From positions 1 through 64,000 of the forward strand of contig NZ_VMTV02000626.1 in the NCBI RefSeq assembly GCF_007644035.1: a stretch of 64,000 bases of DNA, read 5' to 3'. The stretch's first letter is position 1; every line of letters starts with the position of its first letter. This DNA comes from Vogesella mureinivorans. GTDB lineage: Bacteria > Pseudomonadota > Gammaproteobacteria > Burkholderiales > Chromobacteriaceae. A program made the translations under genes and the position numbers. Under the pieces are notes generated by a model. It did no database searches, was not told where the DNA came from, and worked only from the letters and a program-made list of their open reading frames with translations. This document shows, one piece after another, positions 18,534 to 27,550 of the stretch.

Positions 18534-19085
18534 CTAGCCCTCCAGCCCCGGGTCGATGGAGTACAGCAGCGCGCACACCAGCGTCTTGATGTCTTCGCGG
18601 TTGCGCGCGTCCACTTCGAAAATCGGCGGGCGCAGGCCCAGTGTTTCCAGAATGCCGGCGTAGTGCGCCGTGGTGGGGGTGGCGGCCAGGTCGGTCTTGG
18701 TAATGCCTACCACCAGTGGCGCATCCTGCAGCAGCTTGTCGAAGGCTTTCAGGAAAAACTGCAGGTCGCGTATGGGGTGGGGCCGGGTGTTGTCCAGCAG
18801 CAGAATCAGCCCGATACCGCCCTGGCTGAGAATGTCCCACATAAAGTCGAAGCGCTCCTGCCCCGGCGTGCCGTACAGGTGCACCTTGGTGTCGTCGTCC
18901 AGCATCAGCACACCGTAGTCCAGCGCCACGGTGGTATGGCCTTTGCGGTCCAGCGTCATGTCGGAGGCGGTGGCGTCGGTGGTCACCGGCGGTATGTCCG
19001 ACAGGCTGGCGATGGCCGTGGTCTTGCCGGCCCCTACCGGGCCGGCAAACAGGATTTTGTTGTCACTGGGTCGCATGCAAAGCAC
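18534..19085 (-). CDS. Small Ras-like GTPase (MglA/Gtr1-type)
   Basis: The 183-residue protein has a P-loop GPVGAGKTT (about 15-23), a G3-like GTPGQERFDF segment, and a G4 motif TKTD. These match the bacterial MglA/ATP-GTP-binding family, which works with roadblock proteins in polarity or signalling. The open frame starts at 19085, just after the stop of the upstream gene; a second ATG at 19076 (MRPSDNKILFAG) is equally likely. The same operon holds a roadblock protein and a FimV-like protein. Confidence 0.85.
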   Translation of the reverse strand: MLCMRPSDNKILFAGPVGAGKTTAIASLSDIPPVTTDATASDMTLDRKGHTTVALDYGVLMLDDDTKVHLYGTPGQERFDFMWDILSQGGIGLILLLDNTRPHPIRDLQFFLKAFDKLLQDAPLVVGITKTDLAATPTTAHYAGILETLGLRPPIFEVDARNREDIKTLVCALLYSIDPGLEG

Positions 19086-20222
19086 CTACAGGTTCTTGAT
19101 CCGCCCCAGCAGGCGCGACAGCAGGCTCTGCCGCGCCGGGGGCAAGGGGGCGGGTGCCGGCGTGGCCGGCCGGGTAGCGGCAGAAGCCGCCTCGTTTGCC
19201 TTGCCTGCTTGTTCCAGCAGGCCCAGCGCGTGGCTGGCGGCAATGAAATTGCACAGCGGGCCCGGCTCCATCTTGAGCAGGCTTACCGCCACGCGCAGGC
19301 TGGTGGGGGTACGTGACCACAGGCCGGCAATACGCAAGGCACCGGGCAGCGGCGCCAGCCGGGTCAGGTTGGGCCATTGGCGCAGGCGTAGCGGTGTGTC
19401 CGGGTCGATACCGGCCAGCAGGCGGCCACGGCAGCTCCACAGCGCCACCTGCCATAGCAGGGTGGATAGCGGCAGGCGCAGCGTGGGCTCCCCCACCGGC
19501 TGGGTGGCGAGCGCCTCGGCACCCAGGCGCAGGCCGTTCAGCTCGCACAGCTGCTGCACGCTGGACAGCGTGGTGTACAGCGCCACCTGGCCCTGCACCG
19601 GGTCTACCGTGGCAAACAGGCGCTGCTCGCAGTGCAGCTGCTGCGGCTGCTTCTGGCGGGCAGCGGCGACCAGCAGGCCATAGATGGTGCCGGCCGGGTG
19701 GAAGCGCTGCAGGGTACGGCGCTGGCCGCTGCGCGGGGCGGGGTTGGCCGCAGGGCTATCGCCGTGCATGGGCAGCGAGGGGGGAAGGCGCTGGGCGGGC
19801 GGGGGTACGGCCTGGTCGCTGGCGGGTAGCGGCAGCGTCACGGCGGGTGCGGCGGGTACGGGGTTGGCCGCAGGGGCGGTGTCGTGGCCGGGTGCGGCCA
19901 ACAGCTGGCGCAGTAGCGGAAACAGCTTTTCCATGCGTACCGGCTTCACCATCTGCAGCGACGGGGCATCGTCGCTGGGGTAGGCGGTCACAATCAGCGC
20001 CGGCAGCGCCGGGTGTTGCTGGCGATACTGCTGCCATACCTGCCAGCCGCTGGCGCTGTCGACATCCACAATCGCCACCTGTGGCGTAGCCGGGTGGTCG
20101 CTGGCCAGACAGTAACGATGCAGGGTATGCAGGCGAAACGCCATGCGGAACAGCGCCAGCTTGCGTTCGTCCATGCCGGCGGTGAGTACGGTAATCGGCT
20201 CAGCCGGCGTGCTGACAGACAT
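19086..20222 (-). CDS. Receiver-like domain protein with unknown C-terminal domain
   Basis: This 378-residue protein begins with a degenerate response-regulator receiver fold (about residues 10-105): an Asp in VAIVDVDS, a Thr in LIVTAYP and a Lys in MVKPVRM sit where the phosphoacceptor, switch Thr and Lys are expected. A Pro/Ala linker (about 108-165) leads to a C-terminal domain I do not recognise. The ATG at 20222 follows GGAGGAAGCCC and overlaps the end of the FimV-like gene by 23 bases, so translation is probably coupled. Confidence 0.65.
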   Translation of the reverse strand: MSVSTPAEPITVLTAGMDERKLALFRMAFRLHTLHRYCLASDHPATPQVAIVDVDSASGWQVWQQYRQQHPALPALIVTAYPSDDAPSLQMVKPVRMEKLFPLLRQLLAAPGHDTAPAANPVPAAPAVTLPLPASDQAVPPPAQRLPPSLPMHGDSPAANPAPRSGQRRTLQRFHPAGTIYGLLVAAARQKQPQQLHCEQRLFATVDPVQGQVALYTTLSSVQQLCELNGLRLGAEALATQPVGEPTLRLPLSTLLWQVALWSCRGRLLAGIDPDTPLRLRQWPNLTRLAPLPGALRIAGLWSRTPTSLRVAVSLLKMEPGPLCNFIAASHALGLLEQAGKANEAASAATRPATPAPAPLPPARQSLLSRLLGRIKNL

Positions 20223-21648
20223 GGGCTTCCTCCAGCGGGTCATCCAGTTTCAGAAGCTGGCGCAATTGCGCCAGGCGGGTGGCCACCTCGGCAGGCGGCC
20301 GCCCCAGGGTTTGGCGCAGGTGCTGCAGCAGTGCGCGCAGGTGGTCGGTAGCCTCCAGGCGCTGGTACAGGTCTAGCAGCAGCGGGTAGAGGCGTACGTC
20401 GGCCGGGTTGGCAAACACGGCTTGCTCCAGCACCGCCAGCGCCTGCTCGGTCTGGCCGTAATCCAGGTAGGCATCGGCTTCGGCCAGCGCATCGTGCCGG
20501 GTTGCGGTGCCCGCTGCGGCGGCGTGCACGGTTACCAGCGGTATGCCGCCCCCGGCAGTGGGGCTGGGCGGGACAAACCCCCATTCGCGCCCCAGCGCGT
20601 CCAGCCGGGCGCTGTCCGGCCCACTGGCCAGTACATCCAGCACCGGGTGGCTGCCCAGGGCAAACCCCATGCGCAGCAGGCGCTCGCGCAGGGCGGCACC
20701 GTGTTCACCCAGCAGCACAAAGCTCTGCCACAGACGGCGGGTGAAGCCGGCCAGGTTGGCCTGGCGGTAATACAGATGCAGGATGTCCATCAGCGGGGTA
20801 AGCGGGTGGCGCGTCTGGGCCAGCAGGGCTTCCAGCGTGCCGATGGCGGTCGCGGTTTCGCCGTGCTGCTGCAGGATGCGCACGCCCTGGCGCGCGGGCA
20901 TCAGGTGGCAAATGGCCAGCCGCTCGTGCGGGTTCAGCGCGGCCAGCGCCTGGCTGCCACACACCAGCTGCAGGCTGCCATCGCCTGCGGCGCTGGCCGG
21001 GCTGGCATGCGGGCCTGGCTGTGGGGTAGCGCCTGCCGGCTGGCGCAGGCCGATGCGGCGGCTGACCGTGGCCATGTCCCAGCCCAGGGTCTCTTCGGCA
21101 AACACGCGCAGCGCCAGGTTGTCCGGGTCGATGCGCAGGCCTTCTACTACCGCCTGGCCGGTGTCGGCCTCGGTCATGATGCCCAGTGCGGCCAACCTTT
21201 GCAGTATCTCGGTAAAGTCGTCGATGGCGTGCAGGCGCAGGTACAGGCCCAGTAGCCGTGCCAGCTCGCGGCTGGCGGGCGGGTTGTGGTCTACATAGCT
21301 GCGCAGCAGGGCCGCGGCGCGGTCCAGGTAGCCAAATTGCAGGTAGACGTCGGCTTCGGTCAGCAGATCGGTATCGGCTACGCCGATGTCCAGCGGTAGC
21401 TCATCCGCCCCCGCCTGTTCGCCGGCCACCGGCAGCACAGGCGTATCGGCGGATAAGCCGTCTCCAGCCGGTGCCGTAGCCGGCAGCGTGGCAGGGTTGG
21501 CCGCAGGCTGCGGGCGCAGTATTTTCAGCGGCGGCAGCTGGCTGCCGGCCGGCGGCGTGGCCCGACGCTGACGCAGCACCAGCAGCACGCCCAGCAAGAC
21601 AGCGGGGCTAGCGGCCAATAGCAGCGTGAAGTCGTCTGGCAGCAGCAT
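20200..21648 (-). CDS. FimV-like TPR membrane protein
   Basis: The 482-residue protein has an N-terminal membrane anchor (about 7-26), a Pro/Ala-rich region, and two segments of the FimV C-terminal type: TEADVYLQFGYLDRAAALL at about 97-115 and EADAYLDYGQTEQALAVLEQA near the C-terminus. FimV proteins localise type IV pilus and chemosensory components to poles. This one lacks the LysM region of full FimV and is shorter, so it is a relative rather than FimV itself. It sits between a di-iron/MBL gene and the receiver/GTPase genes. Confidence 0.7.
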   Translation of the reverse strand: MLLPDDFTLLLAASPAVLLGVLLVLRQRRATPPAGSQLPPLKILRPQPAANPATLPATAPAGDGLSADTPVLPVAGEQAGADELPLDIGVADTDLLTEADVYLQFGYLDRAAALLRSYVDHNPPASRELARLLGLYLRLHAIDDFTEILQRLAALGIMTEADTGQAVVEGLRIDPDNLALRVFAEETLGWDMATVSRRIGLRQPAGATPQPGPHASPASAAGDGSLQLVCGSQALAALNPHERLAICHLMPARQGVRILQQHGETATAIGTLEALLAQTRHPLTPLMDILHLYYRQANLAGFTRRLWQSFVLLGEHGAALRERLLRMGFALGSHPVLDVLASGPDSARLDALGREWGFVPPSPTAGGGIPLVTVHAAAAGTATRHDALAEADAYLDYGQTEQALAVLEQAVFANPADVRLYPLLLDLYQRLEATDHLRALLQHLRQTLGRPPAEVATRLAQLRQLLKLDDPLEEAHVCQHAG

Positions 21649-21651
21649 GGT

Positions 21652-22422
21652 TTAGCGGCGCGGCGGGAAGTCGGCTTCGGACAGCAGGTCGGTGCCGCAC
21701 TCCAGCTTTTCGAACCAGTCGAGGAAGCGCTTCACCATGGCTTTGCCTTTGTACGAGGCCCCGTGCTGCGGCACGATCCACTCTATGTCCATCTGGCGCA
21801 CCATGTTGACCCACAGGCGGGCGGCGCGGTTATTGCTCATGTAGCGGCGGTGAAAGCCGGACATGTGGTGGTCTACCAGGTGGCGGTCAAAGTCTTCCAC
21901 CGGCTGCGCCGCGCTGGTGCCGTCCATCAGGGATGCGCCGATATCGCCGGAAAACAGGATCTTGCTGATGGGGTCGTACACCTGGAAAAACCCCACGGTA
22001 TGCAGGTAGTGCGCCGGCACGATTTCCAGCCGCGTACGGCCCAGTGGCAGGGTCATGCCGCGGGCGGGGATGGGAATCAGCCGGCCTTCGGTGGCGCCTT
22101 TTACGCAAAAATGCGGGATGAAGCGCGTCCACTCCTGCGCAATCACGATCTGCGCGTCGGTAATCAGCAGCCAGCCGTTGGCCGAGGCAATGATGTCCGG
22201 GTCCTGGTGCGAGGCAAAAATATAGCGGGTATGCGAGGGCAGAAAGTGCTCGGCCATTTCGGCCAGCAGGTGCTTGTAGGTCAGGTTGCCGCCCGGGTCC
22301 AGCAGCATGCCGTCGCCATCGTGCACAATGGCAAACTGGTTGGACTGAATGCCCTCACCCTGTACCAGGTCGGTAAAGGCGATGCATTTATGGTTGCCGT
22401 CGTTGTAGAGAACCTGTGCCAT
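21652..22422 (-). CDS. Flavodiiron-type MBL-fold protein (oxygen-binding di-iron domain)
   Basis: The 256-residue protein has a metallo-beta-lactamase fold with the flavodiiron ligand pattern: His72-x-Asp74-x-Asp76 in ASHQDPD, a His in IVPAHYLHTVGFF, an Asp in LFSGDIGAS and a His in VPQHGASYKG. There is no flavodoxin domain, so it resembles stand-alone ODP di-iron sensors known to bind O2 for chemotaxis in spirochaetes, rather than a full reductase. It is the first gene of the cluster that includes the GTPase and roadblock proteins, so it may feed an oxygen or NO signal into it (inference). Confidence 0.78.
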   Translation of the reverse strand: MAQVLYNDGNHKCIAFTDLVQGEGIQSNQFAIVHDGDGMLLDPGGNLTYKHLLAEMAEHFLPSHTRYIFASHQDPDIIASANGWLLITDAQIVIAQEWTRFIPHFCVKGATEGRLIPIPARGMTLPLGRTRLEIVPAHYLHTVGFFQVYDPISKILFSGDIGASLMDGTSAAQPVEDFDRHLVDHHMSGFHRRYMSNNRAARLWVNMVRQMDIEWIVPQHGASYKGKAMVKRFLDWFEKLECGTDLLSEADFPPRR

Positions 22423-22561
22423 AACGCTTGCGAGCCACCTGCTCGGTGCAGACCGGATAGACCCGAAAGATTAGCCAGCCTAATACAAGCGGGTATTGAC
22501 TCGCATCAAACAGCAGGCAATGGCTGTAACGGCACGGGAGGCAGCCGCCAGGCCCGGGCGC

Positions 22562-22598
22562 AAAAACGCCCCGCCGTGCCAGGCACGAACGGGGCGCT
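22562..22598 (-). terminator. Terminator downstream of pntB
   Basis: CGCCCCG pairs with CGGGGCG around an inner CGTGCC/GGCACG stem, and the minus strand continues into a T-run (complement of 22562-22566). It lies about 25 bases past the pntB stop codon, with an uptake-like word at 22608-22618 in between. Confidence 0.8.
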
Positions 22599-22620
22599 GT
22601 ATCGCAGGGTTGGCCGCAGC

Positions 22621-23991
22621 TTAGTGCGATACCGCCTTCAGCATGTCTTCCACCACCTTTTTGGCATCGCCAAACACCATCATGGTTTTGTCCATGTAGA
22701 ACAGCTCGTTATCCAGGCCGGCGTAGCCCACGCTCATCGAGCGTTTCACCACGATCACGGTGCGTGCCTTGTGCGCTTCCAGAATCGGCATGCCGTAGAT
22801 CGGGCTTTGCTTGTCTTTCTGCGCGGCCGGGTTCACCACGTCGTTGGCGCCAATCACCAGTACCACATCGGTGTTGGAGAAGTCGGAGTTAATCTCTTCC
22901 ATCTCCTGCACCTGCTCGTACGGCACTTCGGCTTCGGCCAGCAGCACGTTCATGTGGCCTGGCATACGGCCCGCTACCGGGTGGATGGCGTAGCGTACGT
23001 TCACGCCTTTCTGGTGCAGCAGCTCGGCAAACTCCTGCAGCGCGTGCTGGGCACGCGATACGGCCAGGCCGTAGCCGGGCACGATGATCACGCTGTCGGC
23101 GTTGCTCATCAGGAAGGTGGCGTCTTCGGCCGAACCGGACTTGTAGTTCTTCGGCCCGGTGTCGGCGCTGCCGCCGGCAGCCGCTTCGGCACCAAAACCG
23201 CCCAGCAGCACGCTGACGATGGAACGGTTCATGGCCTTGCACATGATGTAGGACAGAATGGCACCGGAAGCGCCCACGCACGCGCCGGCAATGATCAGCA
23301 CCGGGTTGTTCAGGGTAAAGCCGATACCCGCTGCCGCCCAGCCGGAGTAGCTGTTCAGCATGGATACCACCACCGGCATATCGGCCCCGCCGATCGGGAT
23401 GATCAGCGTCACGCCCAGCACCAGCGCAATGGCCACCATCATCAGGAAGGCGCCGTGGCTATCGGTGAGGAAGTACGCCACGCCAAAGCCCACCATGCCC
23501 AGTGCCAGCACCAGGTTCAGCAGGTGTTGGCCGCTGAAGTTCACTGCCTTGGCGCCAAACTTGCCGGACAGCTTGCCGTAGGCCACCACCGAGGCGGTGA
23601 AGGTAATGGCACCGATGAAGGCACCGATGAACAGCTCGATCTTCTGCACGCCGGTATGCTCGACACCCGCGTGGAAAATGGCGGCCACGGCAATCAGCAC
23701 CGCCGACAGGCCCACCAGCGAGTGCATGGCGGCTACCAGCTCGGGCATGCCGGTCATCTCGACGGTTTTGGCTTTGTACGCGCCAATGGCGCCACCGGCC
23801 ACGATGGCACCGACAATCAGCGCCAGCACCGGCTTGTCCATGATCATGAAGGTGGTGCCCACGGCAATCAGCATGCCGATAATGCCGTAGCGGTTACCCT
23901 GAATCGCCGTAGTGGGCGAGGACAGGCCTTTCAGTGCCAGGATGAACAGCACGGCTGCCACCAGGTAAAGTACTGCGGATACGTTCTCCAT
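22621..23991 (-). CDS. pntB: NAD(P) transhydrogenase subunit beta
   Basis: PntB carries the NADP(H)-binding domain III and part of the proton channel of the inner-membrane transhydrogenase, which makes NADPH at the expense of the proton-motive force. The 456 residues are full length, with about nine membrane helices in the first 280 residues and the soluble nucleotide domain after that (VIIVPGYGLAVSRAQH and the NTDVVLVIGANDVVNPAA segment). It starts three bases after pntAB. Confidence 0.95.
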   Translation of the reverse strand: MENVSAVLYLVAAVLFILALKGLSSPTTAIQGNRYGIIGMLIAVGTTFMIMDKPVLALIVGAIVAGGAIGAYKAKTVEMTGMPELVAAMHSLVGLSAVLIAVAAIFHAGVEHTGVQKIELFIGAFIGAITFTASVVAYGKLSGKFGAKAVNFSGQHLLNLVLALGMVGFGVAYFLTDSHGAFLMMVAIALVLGVTLIIPIGGADMPVVVSMLNSYSGWAAAGIGFTLNNPVLIIAGACVGASGAILSYIMCKAMNRSIVSVLLGGFGAEAAAGGSADTGPKNYKSGSAEDATFLMSNADSVIIVPGYGLAVSRAQHALQEFAELLHQKGVNVRYAIHPVAGRMPGHMNVLLAEAEVPYEQVQEMEEINSDFSNTDVVLVIGANDVVNPAAQKDKQSPIYGMPILEAHKARTVIVVKRSMSVGYAGLDNELFYMDKTMMVFGDAKKVVEDMLKAVSH

Positions 23992-23994
23992 CTG

Positions 23995-24300
23995 CTATGC
24001 CCCCTGTTTTTTCTTCTTCTTGAACATGTCGAGCATGCGCTGGGTGACCATGAAGCCACCGAAGATGTTGATACTGGCCAGGAAGATACCGATGGTGCCC
24101 AGCACCGATGTCACGGTGATCTGGCTGCCATGGATATCCACCACCTGCAGCATGGCGCCCACGATGATGATGCCGGAAATGGCATTGGTTACCGCCATCA
24201 GCGGGGTGTGCAGGGCCGGGGTAACGTTCCATACCACGTGGTAGCCCACGAACACGGCCAGAACGAAGATGGTGAAGCTGGAGATAAACGGGTCAACCAT
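23995..24300 (-). CDS. pntAB: NAD(P) transhydrogenase subunit alpha part 2 (membrane part)
   Basis: The 101-residue protein provides the membrane helices that in E. coli are fused to the end of PntA. Three to four hydrophobic segments are visible, together with [27 protein letters not shown], and a KKKKK basic end. A split alpha subunit is common in proteobacteria. It lies between pntAA and pntB in one operon. Confidence 0.93.
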   Translation of the reverse strand: MVDPFISSFTIFVLAVFVGYHVVWNVTPALHTPLMAVTNAISGIIIVGAMLQVVDIHGSQITVTSVLGTIGIFLASINIFGGFMVTQRMLDMFKKKKKQGA

Positions 24301-24311
24301 GATGGCACCTC

Positions 24312-25433
24312 CTAGTTGGCCGCAGGAAAGCGCACCTGGCCGTCGTGCGTCACCAGGGTGGCCGCCAGCAGGTCGTCTTCCAGATTAAGGGTGAAGCCTT
24401 CCTTGCTGAGCATCAGCGACAGGAAGGTAAGCAGGTTTTTGGCGTACAGGCTGGAGGCATCGGCCGCCAGCTGGCCCGGCAGATTGGACAGGCCCACCAC
24501 GGTCACGCCGTTGTCGGTGCGATGCACCTCGCCCGGTACGGTCAGCTCGCAGTTGCCACCGGCTTCGGCGGCAATGTCGATAATCACGCTGCCCGGCTTC
24601 ATGGCGGCCACGATATCGCGGCTGATCAGCGTCGGCGCTTTCTTGCCCGGAATCAGCGCCGTGGTGATGATGATGTCGGCCTGGCGCGCGTGCTTGGCTA
24701 CCAGCTCGGCCTGACGACGCTTGTAGTCGTCCGACATCTCCTTGGCGTACACACCATCGTTGGCCTTCTTCTCTTCCTCGCTCATCGGTACTTCGATGAA
24801 CTTGCCGCCCAGGCTTTCCACCTGTTCTTTGGTAGACGGGCGCACGTCGGTGGCTTCCACCACCGCCCCCAGGCGCTTGGCGGTAGCAATCGCCTGCAAA
24901 CCGGCCACACCCACGCCCATGATCAGCACACGGGCAGGCTTCACGGTACCGGCTGCGGTCATCAGCATCGGCATGAAGCGCGGGTAGTAGTGCGTGGCCA
25001 GCAGCACGGCACGGTAGCCGGCAATGTTGTTCTGGCTGGACAGCACGTCCATGCTCTGCGCGCGCGTGGTACGCGGCAGCAGCTCCATGGCAAAGGCCGA
25101 CACCTTGCGCGCAGCCAGCTGCGGGAAGGTGGTGTTCTGGAACGGTGCCAGCTGGCCAATCAGCACGGCGCCTTCTTTCAGCTCGGCAATAGCGTCTTCC
25201 GGCAGCGGGCGCACGGTCAGCACAATGTCGCCCTGCGCCAGCACCGCCGCGCGCGATGCGGCCAAGGTGGCGCCGGCTTCGGCATACGCCGCATCCGGCA
25301 CGGCCGCCATATGGCCCGCCCCCGCCTCTACCACCACGGCATGACCCATGGCGACGAGCTTTTTAACCGTTTCCGGTGTCGCGGCCACGCGGCTTTCACC
25401 TGCCAGCCTTTCGGCTGGAATAGCGATTTGCAT
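24312..25433 (-). CDS. pntAA: NAD(P) transhydrogenase subunit alpha part 1 (NAD domain)
   Basis: The 373-residue soluble domain I binds NAD(H). Family hallmarks are the N-terminal [21 protein letters not shown], the nucleotide fold with [22 protein letters not shown], and [14 protein letters not shown]. It is the first gene of the pntAA-pntAB-pntB operon. The ATG at 25433 follows AGAAAGGAAGACC. Confidence 0.95.
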   Translation of the reverse strand: MQIAIPAERLAGESRVAATPETVKKLVAMGHAVVVEAGAGHMAAVPDAAYAEAGATLAASRAAVLAQGDIVLTVRPLPEDAIAELKEGAVLIGQLAPFQNTTFPQLAARKVSAFAMELLPRTTRAQSMDVLSSQNNIAGYRAVLLATHYYPRFMPMLMTAAGTVKPARVLIMGVGVAGLQAIATAKRLGAVVEATDVRPSTKEQVESLGGKFIEVPMSEEEKKANDGVYAKEMSDDYKRRQAELVAKHARQADIIITTALIPGKKAPTLISRDIVAAMKPGSVIIDIAAEAGGNCELTVPGEVHRTDNGVTVVGLSNLPGQLAADASSLYAKNLLTFLSLMLSKEGFTLNLEDDLLAATLVTHDGQVRFPAAN

Positions 25434-25986
25434 GGTCTTCCTTTCTGCAAATAGATGAATGACAAATAAAAAATCTAAAGATAGCGAACGCCCGTGCGAG
25501 GCCTAATTTCGAACGAGCGTTTGAATTCTTACTACATCACGACTTTTGATTTAGCGCAACGCTTTTACAAAAAAGCGACATGCCAAACGGTAGTCAGCCC
25601 TGTCGGCAGGGCAACACAGCTGCCATGAATACTGTCCAACAAGCTATTAATCAAATGATTTCAAAACAGTTTTTCCAAAAACTTATATCGTTGCCGGCAG
25701 GCTGTCGTGTTTTTTGTACGTTGCTGTGCTGCGACATGCGGCCTGCTGTGGCGGAACCCCCACGCCCATAACAGCCAGCAGCGCCATGCCGCACAGATAT
25801 TGCAATGCAACATCCGTATTACAGTAGACCTTTTTGTCTAACACTTTGTAAAGAAGGGTTTACGCTTAAGGGGTAATCCCTGTGGCAAATGCCGCTAAAT
25901 GCTTACCGTAGCAGGCAATTTCTGCAGAATGACGACAGTTTTGTAACGCACTCCGTTACGCTTTTTTCATGAAATGGAGCGAAAGC
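25434..25986. other. AT-rich intergenic stretch between divergent pntAA and ugpQ
   Basis: No gene is supported in these 553 bases. They must hold the promoters of the pnt operon (left) and of the glycerophosphodiesterase (right). Two perfect hairpins are visible: CGCTTTT/AAAAGCG (25560-25577) and GCCCTG-TCGG-CAGGGC (25597-25612). Neither is placed like a terminator of a known gene. A small RNA or leader cannot be excluded. Confidence 0.5.
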
Positions 25987-26721
25987 ATGCATTGGCCATA
26001 CCCACTAGGCTTTGCCCACCGGCTGGGGGGTGCACTGGCCCCGGAAAACACGCTGGCAGGGCTGCAGCTGGCCCACAGGCTGGGCGTGAACGGCGTGGAA
26101 TGTGATGTACAGCTCAGCGCGGATGGCAAGGCGGTGATCGTGCACGACCACGCCCTGGAGCGCACCACCACCGGGAGTGGCGACGTGGCCGGGCAAACCA
26201 TCGCCCAGCTGCAAACGCTGGACGCCGGGCGCTACCACCACCTGGCGTTTGCCGGCGAACCGCTACCCACGCTGGCGGCGCTGGCCGCCAAAAGCCGCAA
26301 GCTTGGCATGGCGGTGAACCTGGAGCTGAAGCCCGCGCACGAGCCCGCCGCCATGGCCCGCGTGTGTGTGGCCGAAATCCAGGCACTGTGGCAAGGCGCG
26401 GCGCTACCGCCGCTGCTGTCATCGTTTGATACCGCCGCGCTGGCTAGCGCACAGTTGGCCGCACCGCAGCTGCCACGCGCCCTGCTACTGGACACCCTGT
26501 CGGAAGACAGCGTGGCACAAGCCCGTGCACTGGGCTGCTGTGCCCTGCACGTGCATTACCGTGCCCTGGACGAAGCCAGCGTGCAGGCCCTGCACCAAGC
26601 CGGGCTGGCGGTGATGGCCTGGACGGTAAACCAGCTGGACGACATGCAAAGGCTGCGGCACTGGGGGGTCAACATGCTGTGTACCGACCGGCCAGACCGG
26701 CTGGACCCCAGCTGGCTGTAA
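25987..26721 (+). CDS. ugpQ: Glycerophosphodiester phosphodiesterase
   Basis: It hydrolyses glycerophosphodiesters to glycerol-3-phosphate and an alcohol. The 244-residue cytosolic UgpQ type has the GDPD hallmarks AHRLGGALAPENT near residue 10, the metal-binding GVECDVQLSADG, VHDHALERTT, and LELKP near the middle. No signal peptide is present. The ATG at 25987 is chosen over 25969 because it follows GGAG at eight bases. Confidence 0.9.
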   Translation: MHWPYPLGFAHRLGGALAPENTLAGLQLAHRLGVNGVECDVQLSADGKAVIVHDHALERTTTGSGDVAGQTIAQLQTLDAGRYHHLAFAGEPLPTLAALAAKSRKLGMAVNLELKPAHEPAAMARVCVAEIQALWQGAALPPLLSSFDTAALASAQLAAPQLPRALLLDTLSEDSVAQARALGCCALHVHYRALDEASVQALHQAGLAVMAWTVNQLDDMQRLRHWGVNMLCTDRPDRLDPSWL

Positions 26722-26728
26722 GCTGGCG

Positions 26729-27550
26729 CTACGGCCGCAACGCCGCCGCGTCATAGGCGCAGCCGGGGGTACGCGCGCCGGCATTGGCCCGCTCGCAACG
26801 AGGGTTATGCGGCACCTGCCGGCCAGGATCCAGCTGGCCCATGGCGCGCATACGGGTAATCGCCATGGCCACCTGGGCGCGGTACGGCCCCCAGGGCGAC
26901 AAACGGGACAAGGCAATAAAGCCACCGTAGGATTTGGCCTGCAAGGGCATCTGGCGCACGCGCTGCGCCAGCGACTCGGCTGCCAGCACGCTGCGCCCGT
27001 GCAGCACGGGCGCAATCACCACATCCACCCGCCCTGCCACCAGCTTGCGCATGGATTCCACCGTATGCAGCGCCACGTCTTTCTGTAGCGTGGTATCTGC
27101 GTCGAAGCGGGCAAAATAGCGCCGGTCATGCGTTACCCCCACACGCAGGCCGGCCAGGTCTTCATAACGGGCAAGCGGGCGGTGGTCGGTACTGCGCATG
27201 AAAAAGGCAATGCGCGAGTCTTCTTCCAGCCCCGGGGGAATAAAGTCGAGGTACGCCACCCGCTCCGGCGTGGCCGCCAGGCCCAGCGCCACATCGGCCT
27301 CGCCCAGCTGCATCAGCTGCAGACAGCGGCTAAGCGAGCACTGGATGAAACGCGGCGTGGCATCCAGCTGCGCGGCCAGCTGGCGCAGTATGCGGGCATA
27401 GGGGCCCTGCGCCTCGCCATTGGCATCGATGGTTTTCCAGGGCGGCATCACGCTAAAGGCAATATTCAGCACGGCAGGCTGCGCCCCCAGTGCCGGGGTG
27501 GCACAGCCTGCGGCCAACATCAGCGCCAGCACGCCACGGCGCAGGCTCAA
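26729..27550 (-). CDS. Periplasmic substrate-binding protein, SBP_bac_3 family (1)
   Basis: The 273-residue protein has a signal peptide (about residues 1-22) and a family 3 solute-binding fold, with VLNIAFSVMPPWKTIDANGEAQGPYARIL at the front and LRVGVTHDRRYFARFDAD in the hinge region. Its start is a TTG whose last two bases overlap the TGA stop of the upstream paralogue (TTGA), so the pair is translationally coupled. No ABC permease or ATPase lies nearby; such orphan proteins often act as sensors or have non-transport roles. The C-terminus carries extra Cys residues. Confidence 0.78.
   Translation of the reverse strand: MSLRRGVLALMLAAGCATPALGAQPAVLNIAFSVMPPWKTIDANGEAQGPYARILRQLAAQLDATPRFIQCSLSRCLQLMQLGEADVALGLAATPERVAYLDFIPPGLEEDSRIAFFMRSTDHRPLARYEDLAGLRVGVTHDRRYFARFDADTTLQKDVALHTVESMRKLVAGRVDVVIAPVLHGRSVLAAESLAQRVRQMPLQAKSYGGFIALSRLSPWGPYRAQVAMAITRMRAMGQLDPGRQVPHNPRCERANAGARTPGCAYDAAALRP

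Noticed and set aside
21763-24315. 850-residue + strand open frame opposite pntB and the MBL gene
   Set aside because: His/Gly/Gln-rich shadow of three well-supported minus-strand genes.
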